Origin: Nematostella vectensis
Lineage: Eukaryota > Cnidaria > Anthozoa > Actiniaria > Edwardsiidae
Direction: 5' to 3'
Assembly (NCBI RefSeq): GCF_932526225.1
Contig: NC_064045.1
Span: 13,200,442-13,264,441 of the forward strand
DNA: 64,000 nucleotides
This document shows, piece after piece, positions 12,185 through 21,400 of the stretch. The notes beneath the pieces were generated by a model. That model saw only the letters and a program-made list of their open reading frames with translations, had not been told where the DNA came from and made no database searches. A program made the translations under genes and the position numbers. Within the stretch, counting starts at the first letter, position 1. The number at the start of each line of letters is the position of its first letter.

Positions 12185-13844
12185 TTGTCACAGTAGAATG
12201 CAACCTTGCAAGGGCAGTTCATCAGAGTTTTTGACTCATTGTTTTTTTTGCAAAGTTTGTTGCTACAGTGAGATTGGATATTCTCTTGAGTTTTGCATTC
12301 TGATGTAGTCCTCCTTCCTTTTTCAGGAAGCATTGAGAAAAGTTTGAGCATGTTTTTCACAGGGAAGTCCACCGCCCCCAAGAATGGTAACCTCTTTGCC
12401 TCAGATTCCTGCCCTTTGTTCCACCATCTCATAAATTCTTTCATGTCACCTTCAATGAAGTAACTACCTGAAAGGTAGTAGCAGCAATTTGGATACTTTT
12501 TATCACATAATGGAGCTTCCTTCAGAAAATCCATGTAGAAACTTCTTTCCCGACGCAATAACTCATTTTCTGACATTGCTAGGAAATCCGTTTTAAAAAT
12601 GAGGTCAGTGTTGACATTTGTATAAATCTTGATATATTTGTCCTCATTTTTGCTTGAGCTTTTAACTTCGGCTGCAGATGTGTCACGCTCCTTGATGAAG
12701 CTGCGTATATTTTGTAAGCAATAGGCAATGCCTATTTTAGCCTCAAAGAACTTAGGACAGCACTCTAATGACTTCTGGAATGCCTCTGCACCAAACTGAT
12801 AACATTCCCCAACAGTGTATAGGAAGGCTAGAAGATAGTAAAGTACATGAAGCCAACTGCTGTAGCTCTTCTCAAACTGATAGGGATCGGCATCCTTGGG
12901 TTGCCCATTTGGTTCGGCTTTCTTAATTAAATGAATTAGACTTTTAAAGGCCATTATCTTTTTGGCATCAATTGTGTCATAAAGTTTGAAGGGTTGTGTT
13001 AGGGCTATTAGCATCAGTAAGCCCTCAAAGAACAAAGGATCATCCTTTTGGAGAATTAAGGTCAGTAGGGGTGCTTTAAAATGTTGTTTTATTGGAAAAG
13101 CTTGAAAAATTGAGTCTTCATACAAGTAACCCCAAGCTAGAAGCTTAACTCCTTGACGATCAGTGAAATTGCTTTGTTGCAGCAATTCAATCCCTTCCTT
13201 TGCATATCTGTAAGCCTTCAGGTAATGTTGTGCAGTTGGAGAATCTGGATAGGCAAGGAACATTGATTCCTGAAAAAGTATTGGATTTTTGATAATGAAT
13301 GGATGCATGGTGTCTTCAGGGCTATTTGAAAGGGTTAAGGTGTTTTTGATGAGATCCATTATGTCATCCTTATCACTCTGAGGCTGAGAGGAGTCTGTGC
13401 CAATCATGGCTCCCTGTTCTTTTAATTTGAGCATAACCTGTAAAAAATGAACATTTATTTTAGTCCGAACATCCATTATATTACTTAATTGCCTCATATA
13501 ATTGTGCAAACTGGCAAATCACTATTTCATGGACAACAAAAAGGGACGTTTATACTATTATTAAAATTTCAAAAATCAGACCTTTCAGACAGTTGTCAGA
13601 GAAGGCAATAGAGTAAGGGTGTTTTTCAATGCCAGTTCCCAAAGGTAAAACCTTCACCTTTTTTTTCTTATAAAAATCAATTTTTTTGGCCACTTCAAGG
13701 GGTTGGAAATTCGGGCGGGGGGTAGTGAGACAATCTCCTTTGTGAAGGGTATGGGTAGGGGTTTGTTCTTGAATCTCCAGTATTGGTCCATTGGCAATGA
13801 TTGAAGTAAGAAAAAGATCCTCCTTCAAATAAATGCTCCCTTTC
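12185..13844 (-). CDS. Helical-repeat protein with start of a MYND zinc finger (partial)
   Basis: Two minus-strand exons fit together: 13556-13844, then 13437-12185 (phase 0 join; donor GTATAA, acceptor TTTTTTACAG). The second exon codes 417 residues of helical, TPR-like sequence with pairs such as AEAFQKSLECCPKFFEAKIG. It ends in a cysteine cluster, CSNKLC, NCPC, then AFYCD, which is the first half of a MYND-type finger, where the donor GTAAGA cuts the gene. The exon with the second half of the finger was not found. The first exon (about 96 residues) shows no known motif. Upstream, on the same strand, lies the Sel1-repeat exon 15331-16125. The three may be one gene, but the phase between 15331 and 13844 does not match directly, so an exon is missing or the splice sites differ. 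Function is unknown. Confidence 0.6.
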
Positions 13845-15330
13845 CTAAGAATACAAAACATACTTCAGGCCTAGATGGTCAACAAAATGTCTAATCTTGA
13901 AGTATAGTCTAGCTCCTTTGTTATCTATATACTTAGGGTCTTGAAGCTTAGGGAAATCTTGACATTAATAGAAGTGTGAAAGGCCTATGAGATAGTACCC
14001 TTTCGAGCCACTATTTTGTTTCTTTATACCTAAGTTCTCTCTACTGCACATGCATTTCCTTTTTTGCCTTCAAAATTTAAGGGAAAAAAATGTATGATAG
14101 ATCAGATGCACCCCAACGAGTGGGGGGCAGAGGATGGCTAAACTCTAGATCATTCCCCCCCCCCTCCTCCCTGTTACAAGGCCTTTAGGGAAGGGTCATT
14201 TTTTCACAAGGGGGTCTACTATTATTGAGGGAGGGTTGCGATTTTTTAAGTGCAGATTTGGGGAAGGCCTTAAATTTTGATGCAGCCTCATTTTTTGAAC
14301 AGGTATTCTGATCTATTTCTAAGCATACTAAGAGTCAGGAATTTCAAAATTTTTCTGGGGAGAAACCCAGACTTGCACTTTCATAACTTGCATTGCGCTA
14401 GCATTGGAAACAATTATGTAATACCCTAAAGTGTGGCTTCTACTTTTTTTTATTTTTTGTAGTCTTTGTTTCATCACTGAATTTGCAAATTTGCAAAATT
14501 AATGTCAAAGTCCCCCCCCCCCCACAAATTTTTCAGATTAGTGTTATGAAAAGATATGTACTGTATATAAGATTTCAGTTGGGAAGGAGCTAATGATGCT
14601 ATTTTCAGTTTAGGTTTTAACAATAATGAGCATTTCATATATTTGAAAATGACAAAATTTTCACTTCGTCATGAAGAGCATTTACATCCTGAATAATGGG
14701 CTAGAAAAAAACAACACCTGGCTTGGTGGTGTTTTAGGTCAACTCCGTTGCCCCATAATGAGCATGCCTAAGTCAGCCCTCCCTTCTTATAACAATTGTG
14801 GGTTTATTACATTTGTGAGTGTTTATTACATTTGTGGGCTCCTCATTCATATGGTTACATAACTTTCTGTTGCTCCTGGTAAACATGTCGTCATACTAAC
14901 CAAAACACCTTTTTTATAGCTTTATTGTGTTCTGGGCCTTAAAGCCGCATTGTCACCAGTTTACTTCCAGAGGTCCGACGGAAACCTCAGCCGTTAAAAG
15001 ACAAAAGAATCTATTAAAATCTGATATATTAAACAGGCCATCCGCTCTAAATGATCAATCACATCCTCAAAGAAACTTCCAATAAACAATTCAATATTTT
15101 AAAATATTTTTCACGTTTTCTGTTAAAAATCATTGGAGATTGTAACATATTCGACCAGAAGTAAACTGGTGGCAATGTGGCTTTAATTTTTATCACATTT
15201 TTTGGGGAGGGTCACCATTTTTTAGATTGGGAGAGGGTCGAAATTTTTGAACCAGAACAAAAAGCCAACTTAGCAGCCCCCCCCCCCCCCCCCCCCCCCC
15301 TGATATTCCTTTATTATTTTTTGTACAAAC
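13845..15330. other. Probable intron or intergenic stretch with poly-C tracts
   Basis: No coding exon is recognised between the Sel1 exon and the 13,844 exon. The stretch holds C runs at about 14,155-14,164, 14,513-14,523 and 15,280-15,300, several G-rich minus-strand patches, and the TTAA foldback element at 14,943-15,182. An exon that repairs the phase mismatch between the flanking exons may hide here. Confidence 0.4.
14939..15186. mobile_element. 240-bp foldback element between TTAA sites
   Basis: The left end AGCCGCATTGTCACCAGTTT and the right end, reverse complement of AAACTGGTGGCAATGTGGCT, are inverted repeats of about 25 bases. TTAA is found on both sides (14939-14942 and 15183-15186). 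No coding capacity. This is a second TTAA family, unrelated in sequence to the element at 1718-2092. Confidence 0.8.
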
Positions 15331-16125
15331 CCTTTTGGCTTCGTCATCTCCATTTTCGGATGCTTTTCCTAGCCACATCTCTGCTTTCTGTTGATCCTTG
15401 GTTTGCCCACACCCCCCTTTCAAGTAAACCAAGCCAAGCTCCTTCTGAGATTCTGGGTCATCCATCTCTGCTGCTGCTTTACTAAGATAGTAAAACGCCT
15501 TCAACGGGCAGGGCTTTCCTTCCGGACAATCTCCCTCTTCATAACACTTACTCAATGTTCTTAGAGCTTTAATTTGGCTTGATTTCCCTATAAATCTCAT
15601 CATTCCTCTAATGTAGGGCTGGTACTCATCCCCCATTTCTTTTATCTCCCCTGCTGCTTTCTTGTACCATTTAAAAGCCTCATTAAGGTCTTCGTTGACA
15701 ATTCCCTCAATACCACATCGAAAAACTTCACCTAGGCTAAACTGGGAGATTACATGGCCCATATTTGCTGCTCTTTGGTACAATTCATAAGCTCTCCGGC
15801 GATGTGAGAGAGTCAGAGAAAGATCGTGTAAAACAGCTAGCTGGTAAATAGTAATTGGGCTTGGGATATCGCAGTTTATAGCCGCTTCAAGCCAACCAAT
15901 CGCCTTTTCTAGGTCCTTGGGGATTTGAAGCTCGGGTAGTCCTTCACTATAGACTGTACCAAGCAATTTCTGTGCATCCTTCTCTCCGTCTTTTGCTTTC
16001 TTTACAAGATTTTCAAAGCTGCCATATTCATCATTTACCAAACTGAGTTTTCTCTGATTATTCTCTAGTCCAAACAATTTAATCAAATTAGGGTCCGGTT
16101 TTTCTGTCTCGATGTTGAACGCCAT
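15331..16125 (-). CDS. Sel1-repeat protein, N-terminal exon
   Basis: One exon of 265 codons from the start at 16125 (MAFNIETEKPDPNLIKLFG) to a donor GTTTGT at 15330. The ATG at 16125 is preferred to the upstream one at 16164 because it fits a usual start context and the first 13 codons look non-coding. The body is a run of Sel1-like helical repeats: DAQKLLGTVYSEG, LEKAIGWLEAAIN, RAYELYQRAANMGHVISQFS, EAFKWYKKAA, KALRTLSKCYEEGDC, KAFYYLSKAAA, QKELGLVYLKGGCG and KAEMWLGKASENGDDEAKR. Sel1 repeats are protein-binding scaffolds of the TPR superfamily. The gene probably continues into the helical-repeat/MYND exons at 12,185-13,844. It stands divergent to the HEPN-STAND gene of unit A. Confidence 0.72.
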
Positions 16126-16356
16126 GGCGGACGGAAAGACTTTCCTCTTTTGAAGAATTGTCACGTGGTTCTATCACGTGATTTAGAATTAGCTGATTTC
16201 GCGGAACTGGCATGGCGTCTGACGTGGCTTGTATAGAAGAGCAAACGATGATCTGGTAAAACGACTTGGTAAGTGCCGTTTAGATCATTGTATCTCTTGA
16301 TAAGCTTGCTAGAGCAAACGATGATCTGGTAAAACGACTTGGTAAGTTGCCGTTAA
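16126..16356. promoter_or_regulatory. Divergent promoter region with a duplicated 37-bp donor-bearing block
   Basis: The region upstream of the Sel1 gene holds two exact 37-bp direct repeats, 16238-16274 and 16311-16347, each ending in GGTAAGT, a consensus 5' splice site. A plus-strand ATG at 16212 (MASDVACIEEQTMIW, then stop) lies just upstream. This could be a 5' untranslated exon of a plus-strand transcript, perhaps of the HEPN-STAND gene. That is inference. Confidence 0.35.
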
Positions 16357-17713
16357 CGCTTTCATTACTATATACGCCCTGAGGCGCCTGTAAAATATAG
16401 GCCCAACTCCAAAAACGTCAGAAATGTAAACCAAACATCACCAGAGCCGAATACTCATGGATTCTTCTAAGGCATAGACGACCTTTAAAAGCGCATCCAA
16501 ACAATGTAATAGAATTAACTCTATTGTCAAAATATCAACCTCGATTTCTAACCAATTCGTAAACAAATGCTTAAACCTGGAAACGTTTCTTACCAAAAAA
16601 GACACAAAATTCCGAACTACAAATAGAGACAAGCAAACACAAATCAAGTCACAAATAGATACCTTTATTGCACTCTGTCAGGTCCCATTTTACAGCCATC
16701 AACCACAATAATCAATGCTAAAACCTCCAGTAGAAGCGAGTCACCATCTTTAGGCTAAATTGCATGCCTGCACTGCATCATGGGAGTCTTGGAAACACCT
16801 CGACAGAGAGGCTGGAAAACTCCTCCCCAATATTCATAACAGTTTTTTTTTTTATAAGTCTCTTTGCCCCAAAGCCAAACAAAACATTTCCAGGTCCAAG
16901 GAACCCAGAATAAGCCTGTAAACAATTTTTGAATAAGGTTGGGTTTGAATAAGATGGCCCACAGGCTTACCAACCTCTCAGTCTCCAGTCAATCCCAGTA
17001 ACAAGCTCGAATATTTTCTCGATTGATCACCTCCTGTAATTGTCCTATGATTGTCTAATATCCTAGAATAAAGGTCACAATAAACTCTCATTGCTTTGTG
17101 ATGTGTATTTATTCAGAATAAGCAGTATTTCTAACGTTTGAGCAGTTGAGGGATTTATAAAAAGAAGCCTTCTTTATAGGTATCTAGTAACGCAATTACA
17201 GGAGGTGATCAATCGTGAAAATATTCAAGCTAGTTACTAGGATTGACTGGAGACTGACAGGAGACTGACTGAGAGGTTAGTAAGCCTGTGGATGGCCCAC
17301 ATTGGCGGGTATTGAGGCCTTTCAATAGAAAATTCCTTTCTCACTTGGTGAAGCCCAAACAAGGAATTATCCCATTGAATTGACCTCATCATGCAGACAT
17401 CCATAAGCACAGCATTAATTATGCCCAAATAGACTTTATGATGTCCTAAGGCACTCTTCAGATGTTAAAAAGCTGTAATTTTTAAGCAAATTACAAGCAA
17501 AATTGTTGTAAGCAATAGGCTGTAGCAGTGCTGTTGCTAGAAAGAAAAGGCACCGCAATGCATTGTTGGAAACTTCAAGGCATACCGTCTTGGGTCAGCC
17601 CTAGCTTAGCTTAACTAATAGTGTTTGACTTGAGATAGGGGGGAGGTTTCTGTTTTCAGTCTGTTTTTTCTTTTCTTTCTTTGCTCAAAAGTACCCAGAA
17701 GTGAAAGGGATAA
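16353..17713. mobile_element. Diverged relative of the 1-kb TTAA element, interrupted by a nested MITE
   Basis: TTAA at 16353-16356 is followed by a CGCTTTCATTACT end, and the right end at 17709 is the inverse of CCCTTTCACTTCT followed by ATAA (a mutated TTAA). Inside it aligns block by block to the 1-kb elements at 19,832 and 21,354: ACAAATAGATACCTTTATT, TTTTTATAAGTC, GCCAAACAAA, GTAAACAATTTT, and TATGATGTCCT against CATGATGTCCT. It is clearly older than those copies. Unit A starts inside it, so unit B carries only its right part, 33,801 to about 34,284. Confidence 0.7.
16960..17290. mobile_element. 331-bp terminal-inverted-repeat MITE with 7-bp target duplication
   Basis: The ends are CACAGGCTTACCAACCTCTC on the left and the inverse of GAGAGGTTAGTAAGCCTGTG on the right. 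The arms extend inward about 80-100 bases to CTCCTGTAATTG / CAATTACAGGAG. GATGGCC flanks both sides (16953-16959 and 17291-17297). The element is nested in the older TTAA element. The left breakpoint of the large duplication, at 17217, falls inside its right arm. Confidence 0.8.
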
Positions 17714-18154
17714 AATGCTCCTGCATTTAAAGAAACCATTTCCATCGGCTAGTGACTAAGATACTTATACTTTTAATAAAATATTGTTAATACTTAAGTA
17801 TTAATAAGATTAATAAGATTTTGACGTCTTGAAAATATCTATACATTTAACTGTATTCTCCCGCATTAGCTATCTTGGTACTTCTGATACATTCACTGCA
17901 TTTTCTCAAGATTTTTCCTAAAGCGAGGTTGACAGCTATGAACAAAGAGTGGTTGATCGATATGCAACATTATCAATTTAAATAAGCTTACTTTAAGTTG
18001 TCTGTGGAGGCCACCTTAGAGATTGGATTAAGAATTGCTTGTTCCATTTATTATGAGCCAGTGAGTTTTATCCATCCCTTACAGTTTTCATATTTAGTCA
18101 TTAGCTTTACTTATAGCTTATTATTGCATCTCTCACAATTTTCATATTTTAACA

Positions 18155-18283
18155 CAAAATCAAAAACCGTCTCCTGACTAGAGCGCAGGTTTTTGTCTTT
18201 CCGGCTAGAGACAGAAAGTGAATGCTGACCAATCAAATGCGAGCTATGGTTTGTTTTGGTCAGGAGACGGTTATTGATTTTGT
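18155..18283. mobile_element. Short foldback element (also in unit B at 34,730-34,858)
   Basis: The left end CAAAATCAAAAACCGTCTCC and the right end, inverse of GGAGACGGTTATTGATTTTG, are inverted repeats of about 24 bases around a 80-base centre. No coding capacity. The copy in unit B differs by a few substitutions. Confidence 0.6.
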
Positions 18284-18479
18284 TACTGGGGAGGGGGTAG
18301 GGAGCTTGGATTCGACCGTTTCTACATTCCTGAGATTCCTTTGAGTTGAAAATTTGGACATATCATATTGAGAAAGGGAACTTATGAACTTTGTGGTAGA
18401 ATTTCTTTGTCTAAAGTAGGTTTGAGAACCTAAAGTTCGGGTAACATTTAGCAATATTATTCAATCGTCGCTTGCCAGA

Positions 18480-21400
18480 ATGTCGTCTTTAGAGGATGCA
18501 AGGAAGGGTTATAAATTTGGCGAACACCAAGAGCAGTTGGTCGACCAGCGGCCTGTTGTTGCCTGCCTTTAACCCTCTTCTCTTCACTCTGTATGACACC
18601 AAAATCTAGCATTCGCAAATCATACTTTAACGGCCCTAAACTCGAAAATAATCACTTCACAGATATTCATTAAGTATCTAAGCATCTTTATTGAGATATT
18701 TCAACATTTGAAAGATAAAAAAATTACAGTTTAGATGCGATATTTTGAATACATATGAAAAGCTGTTAAAAGCTCACCACAAGAAGCCCATCATCCAGCC
18801 TTTCACCTGTACTCGCTCAGAGCCTGGGAGGCCTGTGGTTTCCACACCAGACCTGATGTTTCAACAAGACAAAAAAATATCAAACAAAACATTAGCATAA
18901 CACATGCTCCTTGTTTTTTTTCAACCAGGATTAGAAATTTCCATGGCACTTCTTTGGGTTCTTGTTCAACCATAATGGAAAAAAGTGCTCAAGCGGAGTT
19001 TTTGATTTTAATGTTTGAAAAACATGTTTGTTTGTTAGCTAGGCCTTTAACCTCTAAATCAGGCAGTCAAACTTTACCCCCTCCCTTCCCCCTTAAAGTC
19101 ACATTGAAAGGTTCACCCCCTCCACTCTAGAGTTATTTTGCTATGTAATAAACCATTTCTTAAGAATATTTAAGCACACATCTTTATAAAACGTTTTTGT
19201 GTTTAGCAACGCTCATGCAAGAGTTTAATTTCAAATGTTTGGCCTCAAATTGTACCCCTAGAGATAAATAAATATATTATATATTATATTACATCAGTTT
19301 CACATGGTCTTATCACTTTTTTTATATTGAGCTGGGTATTACCTATAATTCATACAAAAATAATGAGAAACTGTTAAGGCTTGACAGTGTATGACATGCA
19401 CGTGAACTTTTGTCTAAAACTGAACATCCCCGAATTTAGCCTTGGGTAACATATACCTTTGGCTGGCTTTGTGTATATTACTTAAATACCTACAATGTTC
19501 TTCACTCCAACCGGAGCATAGGGCCTCTACTAACTTCCTCCAATGAACTCTGTCTTGGCAGTTCTCTTGAGATTTCCCATGTTGCCACGATTCTAAGATG
19601 TTCTTCTGTTATAGTTCTTGGGGAAGAGAAGCATTGGTCTTGTCAGCGTCATTGCTTGTCCCTGTAGTTCCATGTCAATAATCTTTAAATCAGCAACTCC
19701 TCCCAGGCCGCAAGGACCGCGGAGGGTTGGGTTAAGCTTTGTGTAGGTTTCCGTAACCGGTTATGATCCACTCCACGGGTGGTTGGCCTGGGAAGCTTCA
19801 CAATGCACCAATAAGCCCAGGAATCGTTTAACACATTGACCCCTCAACCGGCCTGTACCGGCTTTGGGAAGTACCCACAACCCAAAAAATTCATAAATTC
19901 AAAATAAACACAACAAGACGAAGATACTCAGGCATCAGTCTAAGGGATAAATGGTCTTGCAGATATGCATCCAACCAAGGTGTTGGCATCTACTCTTAAG
20001 CCAAATAATAGCACAGGTTCTTTGACAAATCTCAAATCGAACAAGGAGAGAAAAGCAGAATCACCCCTCTCAATAAAACGCTCAAAATACCACACAAGGG
20101 AGAGAGATCAGCAAACACAGCTCAAGACACAAATAGATACCTTTATTCTGATCCTCCAGGTACATTTTCTTGGCCTCAAAACACAATGCCCATTCCTTGA
20201 AGGATTGTACAACCACGAAAATATGTTTACGTATTGCAAAGCATTCTGGGAGATCCAGGGGAAAATTCACGAGGGGAGGGCCAGTCAACACTCCTCTCCC
20301 CAAAGTCAGATGGTTTTTTATAAGTCTTTTCACCCCGAAGCCAAACAAATCAATTCCAGGTCATACAGACCCAGAATAGCAGTGTAAACAATTTTGGAAT
20401 CAATTTGGTTTCAGAAAAGACACCATTTAGGAGAGCTGTGGTGATTCATTAGAAAATTATTTTCTCATCCGGGCAAAGCCAAACAAGAAAAAATCATCAT
20501 GAATCCACCTTTGCTTGCAAATATCCATAAGCAAAGCACTCAATTATGCCCCAAAAGACTTCATGATGTCCTGAGACACTCTCCTCATATGCTCATAGCT
20601 GTATTTTTGATGAAAAATACAAGCAACCATCAACTTGTGCTGGCTTCAGCACATCGACGAGGGATTAAAAGTGGGGACCGCAAAGCACTGTTGGAAAGCT
20701 TGGATACCGCTGACTAGGTGCAGCTGTGTTTGACTTTGACGGGCTGTATAAAACTCAGAATAGGGGGGGAGGTATCTGTTTTCAGTCTGTTTTTTGTAAA
20801 TTCAGCTCCAAAAAAGCCAGGAGTCAATGGGTTAATCAACCACCCCTAGATTTTAATCAAAATAACTAGACCTCTTTAGACTTGTGCTGTGACATACACC
20901 AGTGGATTGGATCACATATATGCCATTTCTAGCAAGTGAATATCTTTAACCTAGAAAATAGAATTTTTTTTACTTGGACATGACTGGACTCATTGATAGG
21001 GATGATATGCATAGCTTTTTTAGAAAAAAATGCCCAAGAAAACATCAGATTCAGGCAAGGTTTTGTTATAAGATTACTTTGACGGTGAATATACAGGAAA
21101 AGTACCAAAAGTGGGTTGACACTGCTGCTTTGAATTTATAAAGGCAAATATTTTTATAGAATTTGGGCTCCCTGTGGTTTCCCTAATGGTTTTAACATAA
21201 GAATTATCTGTTAGAATATCAGCCATAACTTAAAGGAGGCTTGTTTGTATATCAAGCAGAATTTGCCTACACTGTTGTATGCACCTAAGCTTGCGAAAAA
21301 TGCATTGTTCTCAGGCAGTGAGGCAAGCATGATTTTTAGGGTGTGTTGGTAAACACATTGACCCCTCAACCGGCCTGTACCGGCTTTGGGAAGTACCCAC

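Noticed and set aside
18260-18454. 64-codon minus-strand frame, also present in unit B
   Set aside because: Conserved only because the DNA is duplicated. It overlaps a foldback element and has no motif.
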